A stretch of 64,000 bases of DNA from Halomonas lysinitropha (GCF_902500215.1 NZ_CABVOU010000016.1:62001-126000), one strand, 5' to 3'; positions 53,137 to 64,000 are shown, counted from the stretch's first letter. Program-made: numbers and translations. Notes: generated from the sequence alone by a model not told the origin.

Positions 53137-53886
53137 ATGCGCATGCCGCTGATCGCTGGAAACTGGAAGATGAACGGCTCCCTGGCCCTGGTCGAGGAGT
53201 TCGGTCGGGCCTTTGCCGGCGTCTCCCTGCCCGTGAATGTCGAGGTGGCGCTGATGGTCCCCTTTCCTTTCCTGGAAGCGGCGGGCAGGGCGCTCGGTGA
53301 GACGTCGGTGACGGTCGGGGCCCAGACGCTCAGCGATCAGCCCTCGGGGGCCTTCACCGGTGAGGTCAGCGCGGCCATGTTGCGCGACTGCGGTGCCCGC
53401 TACGTGCTGGTCGGCCACTCGGAGCGACGCATCCTGTTTGGTGAAGACGATGCGATGGTGCTGGCACGCGTCAAGGCGGCCCTGGCCGAGCAGCTCACGC
53501 CGGTGCTCTGCGTCGGCGAGACTCTGGAGGAGCGCGAGGCCGAGCGCACCGAATCGGTGGTGCTGGGTCAGGTCGAGGCGGTGTTCGATGCCCTCGACGA
53601 GGCCGATCGTATCCGCGTGGTGATTGCCTATGAGCCTGTCTGGGCCATCGGCACCGGGCGCACGGCGAGTCCCGAGCAGGCCCAGGCGGTGCATGCGGCC
53701 ATTCGTGGCTACCTGTCGCGCTATGACGATGCATTGGCCGGTGGCGTGCGTCTGCTGTACGGCGGCAGCATGAAGGCGGATAATGCCGCCGAGCTGCTCT
53801 CGCAGCCCGATATCGACGGCGGCCTGGTGGGCGGCGCTTCGCTCAAGGCCGACGATTTCCTAGCCATTTGTCAGTCAGCAGGTTGA
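53137..53886 (+). CDS. tpiA: Triosephosphate isomerase
   Basis: Interconverts dihydroxyacetone phosphate and glyceraldehyde-3-P. The 249-aa TIM barrel has GNWKMNG (catalytic Lys), LVGHSERR (His) and IAYEPVWAIGTG (Glu), then LLYGGSMKADNA binding phosphate. The first ATG (53137) follows AAAGAGGAACT; an ATG two codons later is possible. It lies 4 nt before secG. Confidence 0.97.
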   Translation: MRMPLIAGNWKMNGSLALVEEFGRAFAGVSLPVNVEVALMVPFPFLEAAGRALGETSVTVGAQTLSDQPSGAFTGEVSAAMLRDCGARYVLVGHSERRILFGEDDAMVLARVKAALAEQLTPVLCVGETLEEREAERTESVVLGQVEAVFDALDEADRIRVVIAYEPVWAIGTGRTASPEQAQAVHAAIRGYLSRYDDALAGGVRLLYGGSMKADNAAELLSQPDIDGGLVGGASLKADDFLAICQSAG

Positions 53887-53890
53887 ATCC

Positions 53891-54250
53891 ATGCAAGTTG
53901 CCATTCTCATGACCCATGTGGCGATTGCCATCGCCCTGGTCGTCCTTATCCTGCTGCAGCAGGGCAAGGGCGCTGAAGCCGGTGCCGCCTTCGGTGGCGG
54001 TGCCTCCCAGACCGTGTTCGGTTCGAAGGGCAGCGGTAGCTTTCTGGCGAAGTTCACCGGTCTACTGGCCGTGGCCTTCTTTGCCACTTCCCTGACGCTG
54101 GCCTGGTTTGCTTCCCAGGCCGGTGAGGCGCCCGAGGCCGGCATCCCCGATGCCCAGCTCATCGAGCAGCAGAATGCCGTGCCGACCCTTGACGATGACG
54201 GCAGTGATGTGGATAATACTGCGCCAGCGCTGGAGGAAAGCGGCGATTGA
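53891..54250 (+). CDS. secG: Preprotein translocase subunit SecG
   Basis: A small inner-membrane subunit of the SecYEG channel, 119 aa. Two membrane helices (about 4-22 and 53-72) flank the cytoplasmic loop LLQQGKGAEAGAAFGGGASQ with its conserved Gly and Ala. The acidic C-terminal tail is typical for gammaproteobacteria. It is followed 23 bp later by tRNA-Leu, as in E. coli and pseudomonads. Confidence 0.94.
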   Translation: MQVAILMTHVAIAIALVVLILLQQGKGAEAGAAFGGGASQTVFGSKGSGSFLAKFTGLLAVAFFATSLTLAWFASQAGEAPEAGIPDAQLIEQQNAVPTLDDDGSDVDNTAPALEESGD

Positions 54251-54273
54251 TCTCGCCACCCAGTCTCCCCGAT

Positions 54274-54360
54274 GCCGAAGTGGTGGAATTGGTAGACACG
54301 CTATCTTGAGGGGGTAGTGGCCTTATGGCCGTGCGGGTTCAAGTCCCGCCTTCGGCACCA
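54274..54360 (+). tRNA. tRNA-Leu (anticodon GAG)
   Basis: An 87-nt class II tRNA. The acceptor GCCGAAG pairs with CTTCGGC; the anticodon stem CTATC/GGTAG encloses TTGAGGG, giving GAG. A long variable arm follows, the T-loop is GGTTCAAGTCC, and a 3' CCA is encoded. Confidence 0.97.
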
Positions 54361-54426
54361 ATTGTGAAGCGTTCGATGCAGCGATCGAGGCTTTGAAGCA
54401 AGATTGGCAGTACGCGGTATTGCCGC

Positions 54427-54455
54427 TTGACGATGTTGTCATGCGGGCTTACAAT
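54427..54455 (+). promoter_or_regulatory. Strong sigma-70 promoter of initiator tRNA
   Basis: TTGACG, a 17-bp spacer and TACAAT, ending 16 bp before the tRNA. This is the best sigma-70 match noted in the window. Confidence 0.85.
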
Positions 54456-54471
54456 ATCCGACCTAGATTGA

Positions 54472-54548
<77 letters not shown>

Positions 54549-54618
54549 TCTTCCTGGCAGGCATGCAGTTGCTTTAGGGGCATGCCAGAGAGCCGAAGTG
54601 GTATACAGGTTTCTTGTG

Positions 54619-54646
54619 AAAGCCCCTTCCTGTGAAGGGGCTTTTT
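54619..54646 (+). terminator. Terminator between metY and rimP
   Basis: A perfect 11-bp stem (54619-54629 with 54634-54644), loop CTGT, with a T-run to 54646. It should end most metY transcripts before rimP. Confidence 0.85.
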
Positions 54647-54765
54647 GTTAGCAGCTTGCCAGCCGGAGACGGCGGCGCTGTTCCGGGCAACGCCAATCAG
54701 CCACCTGACTCTTCTCTTGACTCCCGGCCAGGTGCCTGATGCAACGGCTGTAGGAGCTTTCTTCC

Positions 54766-55224
54766 GTGGCAATCAAGGATGCTGCGCTGCATGCGCTGAT
54801 CGAACCGGTGGTCTCTGCCATGGGGTTCGAGCTATGGGGCATCGATCATCTGTCCCAGGGCAAACATTCCCGCCTGGTGATCTACATCGATCACCAGGAC
54901 GGGGTGAGCGTGGACGATTGCGCCGATGTCAGCCGCCAGGTCAGTGCGGTGCTCGATGTCGAGGATCCGGTGCCCGGCGAATATCGGCTGGAAGTCTCCT
55001 CGCCGGGCATGGACCGGCCGCTGTTCACCCTCGAGCAGTTCGAACGCTATGCCGGCTATATGGTGGCCGTGAAGTTGCGCCTGCCCTTCGACGGGCGACG
55101 CAAGTTTCAGGGGCTGCTGGCCGGGGTCGAGAGCGATGAGGTGCTGCTGCAGATCGACGGCGAGGAATATTGTTTTCCCATCGAGGGTATCGATCAGGCG
55201 CGGGTCGTCCCGCAGTTCACATGA
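54766..55224 (+). CDS. rimP: Ribosome maturation factor RimP
   Basis: Assists 30S assembly. The 152-aa protein has the N-terminal domain ALHALIEPVVSAMGFELWGIDH and the conserved EVSSPGMDRPLFTLEQFERYAG junction leading into an SH3-like C-terminal domain. The GTG at 54766 follows TAGGAGC. First protein gene of the rimP-nusA-infB-rbfA-truB-rpsO-pnp series; the upstream terminator implies either readthrough or a promoter in 54650-54765. Confidence 0.95.
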   Translation: MAIKDAALHALIEPVVSAMGFELWGIDHLSQGKHSRLVIYIDHQDGVSVDDCADVSRQVSAVLDVEDPVPGEYRLEVSSPGMDRPLFTLEQFERYAGYMVAVKLRLPFDGRRKFQGLLAGVESDEVLLQIDGEEYCFPIEGIDQARVVPQFT

Positions 55225-55267
55225 TGGGCTCGGTGCATAAGATCAGGTTCACTGGCGAGGCTAAGGC

Positions 55268-56761
55268 ATGAGTAAAGAAATTCTGGCGGTCGTCGACGCG
55301 ATCTCCAACGAGAAGGGGGTCTCCCGCGAGGTGATCTTCGAGGCCGTCGAGGCGGCCCTGGCCAGTGCATCGCGCAAGCGCTTCGAGGGCGAGGAAGCCA
55401 GCGTGCGGGTGCACATCGACCGCGAAACCGGCGACTACGAGACGTTCCGCCGCTGGGTGGTGGTCGAGGATGATGACTTCGATGGCCCCGATGCGCAGAT
55501 CAAGCTCTCCTTTGCCGAGCGCCGTGACCCGCCCCTGAGCTTGGGTGACGTGGTCGAGGAGCGCATCGAGAACGCCTCTTTCGGCCGGATTGCCGCCCAG
55601 ACCGCCAAGCAGGTCATCGTGCAGAAAGTGCGCGAGGCCGAGCGGGCCGAGGTAGTACGCCAGTATGCCGAGCGCGAGGGTGAGCTGGTCGCCGGTATCG
55701 TCAAGAAAACGACACGCGATGGTCTGATCATCGATCTTGGCGAGAATGCCGAGGCCTTCCTGCCGCGCAGTGAGATGATCCCCGGTGAGCGCTACCGCAT
55801 GAACGAGCGCGTTCGCGCGCTGCTGGTCAAGGTCGATCCCGAGGCGCGCGGCGCCCAGTTGATCCTGTCGCGTACCTGCCCGGAGCTGATCATCGAGCTG
55901 TTCAGCATCGAGGTGCCGGAGATTGCCGAGGAGCTGATCGAGATCAAGGGCGCGGCGCGCGATCCCGGCTCTCGAGCCAAGATTGCGGTCAAGACCAATG
56001 ACCGACGCATCGATCCGGTAGGGGCCTGCGTGGGTATGCGCGGGTCGCGGGTTCAGGCGGTCTCCTCGGAGCTGCAGAATGAGCGCGTGGACATCGTGCT
56101 GTGGGACGACAATCCGGCCCAGCTGGTGATCAACGCCATGGCGCCCGCGGATGTCGGCTCGATCCTCGTTGACGAGGAGGCTCATGCCATGGATGTGGCC
56201 GTCGCCGAGGACAATCTGGCCCAGGCCATCGGCCGCAGCGGCCAGAACGTACGCCTGGCTTCCGAACTTACCGGATGGCGGCTGAACGTCATGACCGAGG
56301 AGGAGGCCGAGGACAAACGCGATCAGGAGGTTGACAGCCTGGTCGAGCATTTTATCCAGCACCTGGGTATCGACGAGGACGTGGCACGCCTGCTGGTGGA
56401 AGAGGGCTTCACCTCCCTGGAGGAGGTTGCTTATGTACCTGTCGATGAGATGCTGGAGATAGAAGAGTTCGACGAGGAGCTTATCGAGGAGCTGCGCGCT
56501 CGTGCCAAGGATGAACTGCTGAACCTGGCCATCGCCTCCGAGGAGGAGCTCGATGGCGCCCAGCCGGCTGACGACCTGCTGGAGATGGACGGTATGGAGC
56601 GCCACCTGGCCTTCATTCTGGCCAGCCAGGGCATTGTCACCATGGAGGACCTGGCCGAGCAGTCCGTCGATGACCTGCTGGACATCGAGGGAATCGACGG
56701 GGAGCGCGCCGCGGCACTGATCATGACTGCCCGTGCGCCATGGTTCGAGAACGAACAGTAA
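55268..56761 (+). CDS. nusA: Transcription termination/antitermination factor NusA
   Basis: Binds RNA polymerase and modulates pausing, termination and antitermination. The 497-aa protein has an N-terminal polymerase-binding domain (1-125), S1 (about 135-200), two KH domains ([17 protein letters not shown] and [18 protein letters not shown]) and two acidic C-terminal repeats with [15 protein letters not shown] and [16 protein letters not shown]. All parts are intact. It is 43 nt from rimP and 27 nt before infB. Confidence 0.98.
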   Translation: MSKEILAVVDAISNEKGVSREVIFEAVEAALASASRKRFEGEEASVRVHIDRETGDYETFRRWVVVEDDDFDGPDAQIKLSFAERRDPPLSLGDVVEERIENASFGRIAAQTAKQVIVQKVREAERAEVVRQYAEREGELVAGIVKKTTRDGLIIDLGENAEAFLPRSEMIPGERYRMNERVRALLVKVDPEARGAQLILSRTCPELIIELFSIEVPEIAEELIEIKGAARDPGSRAKIAVKTNDRRIDPVGACVGMRGSRVQAVSSELQNERVDIVLWDDNPAQLVINAMAPADVGSILVDEEAHAMDVAVAEDNLAQAIGRSGQNVRLASELTGWRLNVMTEEEAEDKRDQEVDSLVEHFIQHLGIDEDVARLLVEEGFTSLEEVAYVPVDEMLEIEEFDEELIEELRARAKDELLNLAIASEEELDGAQPADDLLEMDGMERHLAFILASQGIVTMEDLAEQSVDDLLDIEGIDGERAAALIMTARAPWFENEQ

Positions 56762-56788
56762 ACGGGTCACGGGTTGAGGAGGGTCGTA

Positions 56789-59341
56789 ATGTCAGAGATG
56801 ACCGTTAAGGATTTTGCAGCAAAGGTGGGGCGCGATGTGCCTCGCCTGCTGGAGCAGATGAAAGAAGCCGGACTCGGCCAGAAGTCCGAGGGCGATGCCG
56901 TATCCGAAGAGGATAAGCGTCAGCTGCTTGACTATCTCACCAAGAGTCATGGCGGCAGTGGCGCCGGGGCGAAGGATCGGATCACGCTGACGCGCAAGAC
57001 GCGCAGCCGCATCAAGACCGGCGAACGTGGCAAGAGCATCGAGGTGCAGGTGCGCAAGAAGCGTACCTACGTCAAGCGTGCCGAGGAAGAGACCAAGCCG
57101 GAGCCGGCAAAAGACGCCGGTCCGCGTCAGCTGGTAGGCGACATGGCCGATTCCCAGCAGGCACAGGCCGCCAAGGATGCCCGTGAGGCCGAGGAAGCCA
57201 AGGAGGCTCGCGAGGCCGAGGAGGCCAAGGCACGCGCTGCCGAGGAGTCCGCCCGTGAAGCGGCGGCCAAGCTCGAAGCCGACAAGGCCACCGCTGAACT
57301 CGAGATTCCGGTGCCGGAGCTCGAGACTTCCACGCCCGCCGAGGAGCCACCGGCTCCGCCCAAGGAGGGACGTCCCGAGTCGCGCCGTGCTGCAGTCAAG
57401 AAGGCCACCACCAAGGCCGGCACCGGCAAGAAGGGACGTGGCGAGCGTGATGACGATGATCGCGGTGACCGCGAGGAGCGTCGTCGTGGCGGCAAGAAGG
57501 CCAAACGCGCCGAGCGTCGGGGTGGCCGCCGTGGCGGTAGCCAGGGCGGTGGCGGCAAGCACGGCTTCCAGAAGCCGACCCAGCCGATCATCCGCGAGGT
57601 GTCGATCCCTGAGTCGATCAGCGTCGCCGACCTGGCCGACAAGATGTCGATCAAGGCGAACGAGGTCATCAAGGCCATGTTCACCATGGGTGCCGCGGTG
57701 ACCATCAATCAGACCATCGATCAGGACACCGCGGCCATCGTCGTCGAGGAGATGGGGCACAAGCCCAAGCTGGTCAAGGATGATGCGCTGGAGACCGAGG
57801 TCCTCGAGGGTATTTCCTACGAGGGCGAAGAGATCACCCGCTCGCCGGTGGTCACGGTCATGGGTCACGTCGACCACGGCAAGACCTCGCTGCTGGACTA
57901 CATCCGCAAGGCCAAGGTGGCCACCGGCGAGGCTGGCGGTATCACCCAGCACATCGGGGCCTATCACGTGCAGGATGATCACGGTGGCGTGACCTTCCTG
58001 GATACTCCGGGCCACGCGGCGTTCACCGCCATGCGTGCCCGCGGTGCCAAGGCGACCGACGTGGTCGTGCTGGTGGTGGCGGCCGATGACGGCGTGATGC
58101 CCCAGACCATCGAGGCCATCGAGCACTCGCGGGCGGCCGAAGTGCCCATGGTGGTGGCGGTCAACAAGATCGACAAGGCGGGCATCGACCTTGACCGCAT
58201 CAAGAACGAGCTCTCCCAGCACGGCGTGATTTCCGAGGAGTGGGGCGGCGACACCCAGTTCGTGTATGTTTCCGCGCACACCGGCGAGGGCATCGAGGAA
58301 CTGCTGGAAGCCATTCAGCTGGTCTCCGAGGTACTCGAGCTCAAGGCCGTTCCCGAGGCGCCCGGCAAGGGCGTGGTGGTCGAGTCTCGCCTGGACAAGG
58401 GCCGCGGCCCCGTGGCCACCGTGCTGGTCCAGAACGGCACCCTGAAGAAGGGCGACACCGTGCTGGCCGGCCTGCACTACGGCCGTGTCCGCGCGCTGAC
58501 CAACGAGCTGGGCAAGCAGGTCGACGAGGCTGGGCCATCCACCCCGGTGGAGATCCAGGGCCTGGACGGCACCCCCGAAGCGGGTGACGATTTCATGGTG
58601 CTGGCCGATGAGAAGAAGGCCCGCGAGGTCGCCAACTTCCGTCAGGGCAAGTACCGCGAGGTGCGCCTGGCACGCCAGCAAAAGGCCAAGCTGGAGAACA
58701 TGTTCAGCCAGATGGGCCAGAATGTGGCGGCCAAGCTCAATATCGTGCTCAAGGCCGACGTCCAGGGTTCTCTGGAGGCGATCAAGGGCGCCCTCGAAGA
58801 GCTCTCTACTGACGAAGTGGAAGTGGCCGTGGTCTCCTCCGGCGTGGGCGGCATCACCGGCACCGATGCCAACCTGGCGCTGGCCAGTGACGCCATCGTG
58901 GTCGGCTTCAACGTGCGTGCCGACGCCGCGGCCCGCGAGATCATCGAACGTGAAGGCCTGGATCTGCGCTACTACAGCGTCATCTACCAGCTGATCGACG
59001 AGGTCAAGCAGGCCATGAGTGGCATGCTGGCGCCGGATTGGAAGGAAGAGATCGTCGGTGTTGCCGAGGTTCGTGATGTCTTCCGTGCACCCAAGATCGG
59101 TGCCGTGGCCGGCTGCATGGTGGTCGAGGGCAGCGTGCACCGCAACAAGAAGATCCGCGTGCTGCGCGATAACGTGGTCATCTACGAGGGCGAACTCGAG
59201 TCGCTGCGCCGCTTCAAGGACGACGTCCAGGAAGTGCGTAACGGGATGGAGTGCGGCATCGGCGTGAAGAACTACAACGATGTCCAGGTCGGCGACAAGA
59301 TCGAGGTGTTCGATCAGGTCAAGGTCGAGCGGACCCTCTAA
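56789..59341 (+). CDS. infB: Translation initiation factor IF-2
   Basis: A GTPase placing initiator tRNA on the 30S subunit. At 850 aa, the N-terminal IF2_N helix ([14 protein letters not shown]) is followed by a long charged, Ala/Glu/Lys/Arg-rich linker (about 85-255), a second IF2_N module, the G domain with [15 protein letters not shown] (near 358), DTPGHAAF and NKIDK, then the C-terminal tRNA-binding domains. The ATG at 56789 with GAGGAGG was chosen over a TTG five codons earlier. Initiator tRNA lies just upstream of this operon. Confidence 0.98.
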   Translation: MSEMTVKDFAAKVGRDVPRLLEQMKEAGLGQKSEGDAVSEEDKRQLLDYLTKSHGGSGAGAKDRITLTRKTRSRIKTGERGKSIEVQVRKKRTYVKRAEEETKPEPAKDAGPRQLVGDMADSQQAQAAKDAREAEEAKEAREAEEAKARAAEESAREAAAKLEADKATAELEIPVPELETSTPAEEPPAPPKEGRPESRRAAVKKATTKAGTGKKGRGERDDDDRGDREERRRGGKKAKRAERRGGRRGGSQGGGGKHGFQKPTQPIIREVSIPESISVADLADKMSIKANEVIKAMFTMGAAVTINQTIDQDTAAIVVEEMGHKPKLVKDDALETEVLEGISYEGEEITRSPVVTVMGHVDHGKTSLLDYIRKAKVATGEAGGITQHIGAYHVQDDHGGVTFLDTPGHAAFTAMRARGAKATDVVVLVVAADDGVMPQTIEAIEHSRAAEVPMVVAVNKIDKAGIDLDRIKNELSQHGVISEEWGGDTQFVYVSAHTGEGIEELLEAIQLVSEVLELKAVPEAPGKGVVVESRLDKGRGPVATVLVQNGTLKKGDTVLAGLHYGRVRALTNELGKQVDEAGPSTPVEIQGLDGTPEAGDDFMVLADEKKAREVANFRQGKYREVRLARQQKAKLENMFSQMGQNVAAKLNIVLKADVQGSLEAIKGALEELSTDEVEVAVVSSGVGGITGTDANLALASDAIVVGFNVRADAAAREIIEREGLDLRYYSVIYQLIDEVKQAMSGMLAPDWKEEIVGVAEVRDVFRAPKIGAVAGCMVVEGSVHRNKKIRVLRDNVVIYEGELESLRRFKDDVQEVRNGMECGIGVKNYNDVQVGDKIEVFDQVKVERTL

Positions 59342-59359
59342 AGGCTCGAGGAGTCGTAC

Positions 59360-59800
59360 ATGCGCGAGTTCAAGCGTACCGACCGGGTAGCCGACCAGCT
59401 CCAGAAGGAGCTGGCGGTGCTGATCCAGCGAGAGGTCAAGGATCCGCGCCTGGGCATGGTCACTGTCAGCGGCGTCGAGGTCAGTCGCGACCTCGGCTAT
59501 GCCGACATCCATGTGACCCTGCTGGGGGAGCAGACGCCCGAGCGCATCAAGGAGAACCTGGCGGTGCTCAAGCGGGCCGCCGGCTTCCTGCGCAGCCAGA
59601 TCGCCCGTCGCATCAAGCTGCGTCATGTGCCGGAGCTGCGCTTCCACTATGACGAGAGTGTGGTGCGTGGCCAGCACTTGTCGTCGCTGATCGACGAGGC
59701 CGTTGCCAGCGACCAGGCCCAGCATGACGAGGCGGATGACGGCCGCGATCCCATCGATGGTTCGGCAGACGGCTCGACAGAAAAGGACGAGCGCGACTGA
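59360..59800 (+). CDS. rbfA: Ribosome-binding factor A
   Basis: A KH-like 30S maturation factor of 146 aa. Its N-terminus REFKRTDRVADQLQKELAVL, the DPRLGMVTVSGVEVSRDL stretch and ELRFHYDESVVRGQHLSSLI are typical. The C-terminal acidic tail (about 115-146) is long. It overlaps truB by one base (TGATG). Confidence 0.96.
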   Translation: MREFKRTDRVADQLQKELAVLIQREVKDPRLGMVTVSGVEVSRDLGYADIHVTLLGEQTPERIKENLAVLKRAAGFLRSQIARRIKLRHVPELRFHYDESVVRGQHLSSLIDEAVASDQAQHDEADDGRDPIDGSADGSTEKDERD

Positions 59801-60717
59801 TGGCTCGGCGGCGTCGCGGATTGCCGGTGAACGGCGTGCTGCTGCTGGATAAACCAAGGGGCTTGTCCAGCAACCATGCGCTGCAGCGGGTTCGGCACCT
59901 GTTCCAGGCCCAGAAGGCTGGCCACACGGGAACGCTGGATCCCATGGCCACCGGCCTGCTGCCGGTCTGCTTCGGTGAGGCGACCAAGTTTTCCGCCCAC
60001 CTCTTGGAGGCCGACAAGGTCTATCGCACGCGGGTGGAGCTCGGCGCGATCACCGATACCGGCGATGCCGAGGGCGAGGTGGTCGAGCGTCGTGCGGTGC
60101 CCCGGCTGACCGAGGCTGACGTCGAGGGGGTGCTGTCGCGTTTCCGCGGCGAAATCGACCAGGTGCCGCCCATGTACTCGGCGCTCAAGCACCAGGGGCG
60201 CAAGCTCTATGAGCTGGCCCGGGAGGGCAAGTCGATCGAGCGTGCAGCCAGGCGCGTGACGGTGTATGATGCGCGCCTCTTGGCTCTTGCCGATACCGCC
60301 TTCGAGCTGGAAGTGCGCGTGAGCAAGGGCACCTATATCCGTACCCTGGCCGAAGACATCGGCCAGGTGCTGGGTTGCGGAGCGCACATCAGCGCGCTGC
60401 GCCGCCTGGCAACGGGCCCCTTCACGAGCGAGGGCATGTTGACCCTCGAGTCGCTGGAGGCCATGCCCGGCGAGGCCGAGCGTGAGACGGCGCTGCTGCC
60501 GGTGGACGTGCTGGTCGACCACCTGTCGTGGCTCGAGGTCGATGCCGCGGTGGCCAGCCGGCTGACCCATGGCCAGCAGGCCCGAGTCGAGGCTGGCGAC
60601 CTGGTCGAAGGCGAGACGACACGACTCTATCGTGACGGGATCTTTCTGGGTCTCGGCACGGTGACGGGGCCACAGGAGGTGGCACCGAAAAGGCTGTTGA
60701 GCACTGCAGCCGACTGA
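59800..60717 (+). CDS. truB: tRNA pseudouridine-55 synthase TruB
   Basis: Makes pseudouridine 55 in the T-loop of tRNAs. At 305 aa, it has [16 protein letters not shown], the catalytic Asp47 in [26 protein letters not shown], and [18 protein letters not shown], with a C-terminal PUA-like part. It is coupled to rbfA; rpsO follows after 79 nt. Confidence 0.97.
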   Translation: MARRRRGLPVNGVLLLDKPRGLSSNHALQRVRHLFQAQKAGHTGTLDPMATGLLPVCFGEATKFSAHLLEADKVYRTRVELGAITDTGDAEGEVVERRAVPRLTEADVEGVLSRFRGEIDQVPPMYSALKHQGRKLYELAREGKSIERAARRVTVYDARLLALADTAFELEVRVSKGTYIRTLAEDIGQVLGCGAHISALRRLATGPFTSEGMLTLESLEAMPGEAERETALLPVDVLVDHLSWLEVDAAVASRLTHGQQARVEAGDLVEGETTRLYRDGIFLGLGTVTGPQEVAPKRLLSTAAD

Positions 60718-60796
60718 AGGAAGATACGCCCGAGACTGCAAATATGCGTGGTCTCAAACATTTATCACCCAGGCATATTGCTTACTGGAGAGACAG

Positions 60797-61066
60797 ATGG
60801 CACTGACAGCCGAGCAGAAGTCCACAATCGTCAATGAGTACGGTCGTGGCGAGAACGACACCGGTTCCCCCGAAGTGCAGGTAGCCCTGCTGAGCGCCAA
60901 CATCGATGGCCTGCAGGACCACTTCAAGACCAACAAGCAGGATCACCACTCGCGTCGTGGCCTGATCCGCATGGTCAACCAGCGCCGCAAGCTGCTGGAC
61001 TACCTGAAGCGCAAGGACTTCGAGCGCTATCAGGCACTGATCCAGCGTCTGGGCCTGCGCCGCTAA
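60797..61066 (+). CDS. rpsO: 30S ribosomal protein S15
   Basis: An 89-aa helical primary binder of 16S rRNA that nucleates the platform. [17 protein letters not shown] and the [20 protein letters not shown] stretch with the rRNA-contacting residues are intact. The ATG follows GGAGAGACAG. In E. coli S15 represses its own translation at an mRNA fold; that is not tested here. A strong terminator lies between it and pnp. Confidence 0.99.
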   Translation: MALTAEQKSTIVNEYGRGENDTGSPEVQVALLSANIDGLQDHFKTNKQDHHSRRGLIRMVNQRRKLLDYLKRKDFERYQALIQRLGLRR

Positions 61067-61089
61067 GCGACGCATCCCAAGCGGTAACG

Positions 61090-61119
61090 AAACGGGCAGC
61101 CTTCGGGCTGCCCGTTTTG
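61090..61119 (+). terminator. Terminator between rpsO and pnp
   Basis: A perfect 12-bp stem (61090-61101 with 61106-61117) capped by the stable TTCG tetraloop, ending in TTTT. Confidence 0.9.
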
Positions 61120-61228
61120 TGTCCATGGCCGCGAAATAGCGTTACCCGGTGGCCGCCACGGGCGTCAACCCCTAAAATGGTCGCCGAGTCAAAACGACCC
61201 AAACACAGAAAAGTTGAAGGAAGTCGCC

Positions 61229-63364
61229 GTGAACCCGGTCAAGAAAACGTTTCAGTACGGTCGCAGCACCGTCACCCTGGAAACCGGGCGCATCGCCCGC
61301 CAGGCTACCGGTGCCGTGATGGTTACCATGGATGATACCGTGGTGCTTTGCACCGTGGTGGCCAAGAAGGAGGCCAATCCCGCCCAGCCCTTCTTCCCGT
61401 TGGGGGTGTTCTATCAGGAGAAGACCTACGCGGTCGGCAAGATCCCCGGCGGCTTCTTCAAGCGCGAGGGGCGTCCAACCGAGAAGGAGACCCTCACCTC
61501 GCGGCTCATCGACCGCCCGATCCGCCCGCTCTTCCCCAAGGGCTTCATGAACGAGGTGCAGGTGGTCTGCTCGGTGCTCTCCACCGAGCGCAACCATGAC
61601 CCCGACGTCGCCGCGATGCTCGGCACTTCTGCTGCCCTTGCCATTTCCGGGGTGCCATTCAACGGCCCGATCGGCGCCGCACGGGTGGGCTTCACCGAGG
61701 ACAACGGCTACTTCCTCAACCCCACCGTCGAGGAGCTGACCGGTTCCGAGCTCAACATGGTCGTTGCCGGCACCGAGAAAGCGGTGCTGATGGTCGAGTC
61801 CGAGGCCAACGAGCTGCTCGAGGACGAGATGCTCGGCGCCGTGCTCTATGCCCACCAGGAGATGCAGGTGGCCATTCAGGCCATCAACGAGCTGACCGCC
61901 GAGGCGGGCAAGCCGAAGTGGGACTGGCAGCCCCCCGTCGACAATACCGCCCTCAAGGGCGCCATGGCCGATGCCTTCGAGCAGAAGGTCGGCGAGGCCT
62001 ATCGCATCACCGACAAGATGGCCCGCCAGGACGCCCTCTCCGCTCTCAAGGATCAAGCGGTCGAGCAGTTCGCCGGGGAGGAAGAGGGCAAGTACGATGC
62101 CGATGAGGTCAAGGGGGCTTTCGCCGGCCTGGAGAAGCGTGTGGTGCGTTCGCGGGTGGTCAAGGGCGAGCCGCGTATCGATGGTCGCGACCACAAGACC
62201 GTACGTCCGCTGGATATCGAAGTCGGCACCCTGCCCAAGACGCATGGCTCGGCGATCTTCACCCGTGGCGAGACCCAGGCCATCGTGGTGGCGACGCTGG
62301 GGACCCTACGCGACTCCCAGCTGATCGAGTCGCTGGAGGGTGAGCGCAAGGATCGTTTCCTGCTGCACTACAATTTCCCCCCTTACTGCGTGGGCGAGGC
62401 CGGCTTCATGGGCGGTCCCAAGCGTCGCGAGATCGGCCATGGTCGTCTGGCACGCCGCGGCGTGCAGGCGATGCTGCCCGATGAGGCAGACTTTCCCTAC
62501 ACCATCCGCGTGGTTGCCGAGATCACCGAGTCCAACGGTTCGAGCTCCATGGCGTCCGTTTGCGGTTCGTCGCTTGCGCTGATGGATGCCGGCGTGCCGA
62601 TGAAGGCGCCGGTGGCCGGTATTGCCATGGGGCTGGTCAAGGATGAGGACGGCTTCGCCGTCCTCACCGACATCCTCGGCGACGAGGATCATCTCGGCGA
62701 CATGGACTTCAAGGTGGCCGGCTCCACCAACGGCGTCACTGCTCTGCAGATGGATATCAAGATCGAGGGCATCAACGAGGAGATCATGGAGGTCGCACTG
62801 CAGCAGGCCTATGAGGCTCGTCAGCAGATCCTCGAGCAGATGAATACGGTGATCGCCCAGAGTCGTGAAGAGGTGTCCGAGAACGCGCCTTCCATGGCGA
62901 CCATCAAGATCGATCCGGAGAAGATCCGCGATGTGATTGGCAAGGGTGGCGCGACCATCCGCAAGATCTGTGAAGATACCGGCGCCTCTATCGATCTCGA
63001 CGACGACGGCACCGTGCGCATCTATGCCGAGGACAAGGCAGCCGCCAAGGCGGCGATCGATACCGTGCTGGCGATTACGGCCGAGCCCGAGATTGGCAAG
63101 CTCTATCGCGGGAAGGTGGCGCGGATTGCCGATTTCGGCGCCTTCGTCAACATCATGCCGGGCACCGACGGCCTGGTGCATATCTCCCAGATCGTGCCGG
63201 AGCGGGTCAACGACGTACGCGATTTCCTGAACGAGGGCGACGAGCCCATCGTCAAGGTGCTCGACATCGACAACCGCAACCGGGTGAAGCTCACCATCAA
63301 GGAGATCACCCCGGAAGAGAAGGCGGCGTTCGAGGCGGAGGAAGCCGCAGAGCCCCAGCTGTAA
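61229..63364 (+). CDS. pnp: Polyribonucleotide nucleotidyltransferase (PNPase)
   Basis: A 3'-5' phosphorolytic exonuclease and degradosome partner. At 711 aa: RNase PH domain 1 (about 1-145), a helical linker, RNase PH domain 2 (about 310-540, [17 protein letters not shown]), KH ([15 protein letters not shown] near 565) and S1 ([18 protein letters not shown]). The GTG at 61229 behind AAGGAAG gives [11 protein letters not shown], matching the family; an earlier in-frame TTG is less likely. Confidence 0.98.
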   Translation: MNPVKKTFQYGRSTVTLETGRIARQATGAVMVTMDDTVVLCTVVAKKEANPAQPFFPLGVFYQEKTYAVGKIPGGFFKREGRPTEKETLTSRLIDRPIRPLFPKGFMNEVQVVCSVLSTERNHDPDVAAMLGTSAALAISGVPFNGPIGAARVGFTEDNGYFLNPTVEELTGSELNMVVAGTEKAVLMVESEANELLEDEMLGAVLYAHQEMQVAIQAINELTAEAGKPKWDWQPPVDNTALKGAMADAFEQKVGEAYRITDKMARQDALSALKDQAVEQFAGEEEGKYDADEVKGAFAGLEKRVVRSRVVKGEPRIDGRDHKTVRPLDIEVGTLPKTHGSAIFTRGETQAIVVATLGTLRDSQLIESLEGERKDRFLLHYNFPPYCVGEAGFMGGPKRREIGHGRLARRGVQAMLPDEADFPYTIRVVAEITESNGSSSMASVCGSSLALMDAGVPMKAPVAGIAMGLVKDEDGFAVLTDILGDEDHLGDMDFKVAGSTNGVTALQMDIKIEGINEEIMEVALQQAYEARQQILEQMNTVIAQSREEVSENAPSMATIKIDPEKIRDVIGKGGATIRKICEDTGASIDLDDDGTVRIYAEDKAAAKAAIDTVLAITAEPEIGKLYRGKVARIADFGAFVNIMPGTDGLVHISQIVPERVNDVRDFLNEGDEPIVKVLDIDNRNRVKLTIKEITPEEKAAFEAEEAAEPQL

Positions 63365-63408
63365 GGCGCCTTCGGCGAGTTACAAGCTCCAAGGAGCAAG
63401 GTGCAAGG

Positions 63409-63445
63409 AAACCGCCGCCGAGGTCACCCTCGGCGGCGGTTTGCT
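63409..63445 (+). terminator. Terminator of pnp
   Basis: A perfect 15-bp stem (63409-63423 with 63428-63442), loop TCAC, then GCTTTG. Confidence 0.85.
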
Positions 63446-63457
63446 TTGTGTGGGCCG

Positions 63458-63484
63458 AAAAAACCCCGGGCGCGAGTCCCGGGG
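63458..63484 (-). terminator. Terminator of the thiolase gene
   Basis: A 7-bp stem (CCCCGGG, 7-nt loop, CCCGGGG) followed on the leftward strand by six Ts (63463-63458). Confidence 0.85.
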
Positions 63485-63506
63485 CCTGCTGTCTGCAGCT
63501 TGTAGC

Positions 63507-64000
<494 letters not shown>

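Noticed and set aside
56792..59857. A 1021-codon open frame antisense to infB and rbfA
   Set aside because: Its product is a His/Leu/Asp/Val-rich mirror of the conserved coding strand, with no family features; GC-rich third positions keep the frame open.

Overview
The window is GC-rich, densely coded chromosomal DNA of a gammaproteobacterium, most likely a member of the Halomonadaceae or a close relative. This rests on gene order (argH-lptM-lysA-dapF-DUF484-xerC-yigB; hemCDXY; bamE beside fur; dapB-carA-carB-greA; yhbY beside rlmE-ftsH-folP-glmM-tpiA-secG; metY-rimP-nusA-infB-rbfA-truB-rpsO-pnp), a Pseudomonas-type Fur with a single cysteine in the metal region, and a biosynthetic-type thiolase at the right edge. 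Almost everything is core housekeeping. No phage, insertion sequence, integron, CRISPR array or secretion cluster is visible.

Layout, left to right. 1-13.3 kb: a truncated dsbA, cytochrome c4, the GTPase engB, then a seven-gene leftward unit for arginine (argH), envelope assembly (lptM), the last lysine/diaminopimelate steps (lysA, dapF) and chromosome-dimer resolution (xerC), and the rightward tetrapyrrole operon hemCDXY. 13.3-23.3 kb: a purine permease, a large MscS-family channel, a tandem pair of fluoride-channel genes (crcB) behind an attenuator-like leader, and a sugar-phosphate block (pgi, mgsA, pyk leftward; gap rightward) whose divergent intergenic region carries two HexR-like boxes. 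23.4-27.1 kb: an aspartokinase, carboxynorspermidine decarboxylase and carboxynorspermidine synthase, apparently a self-contained aspartate-to-polyamine operon. 27.3-33.3 kb: a metal efflux protein, tmRNA with its partner SmpB, ratA-rnfH, bamE, fur, and recN behind two LexA boxes. 33.4-37.5 kb: grpE, dnaK, dnaJ with two clear sigma-32 promoters.

37.6-38.5 kb holds the one gene that looks like defence: a solitary HNH nuclease resembling restriction enzymes that read phosphorothioate-modified DNA. 38.6-47.2 kb: corA, a DUF2218 protein, an EamA transporter, dapB, an inverted pair of REP-like elements, a structured carAB leader with mutually exclusive hairpins and an Arg-rich reading frame, carA, carB and greA. 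47.3-54.3 kb: yhbY beside a perfect 8-bp x 6 tandem repeat, then rlmE, ftsH, folP, glmM, tpiA, secG. 54.3-63.4 kb: tRNA-Leu(GAG), initiator tRNA-Met with a strong promoter, and the translation/RNA-decay operon rimP through pnp. The window ends inside an acetyl-CoA acetyltransferase.

The items most worth following are the aspartokinase-linked polyamine operon, the carAB and crcB leaders, the lone HNH nuclease, and the AAGC-type repeats between stop codons and terminators. No wholly new multi-gene system was found.
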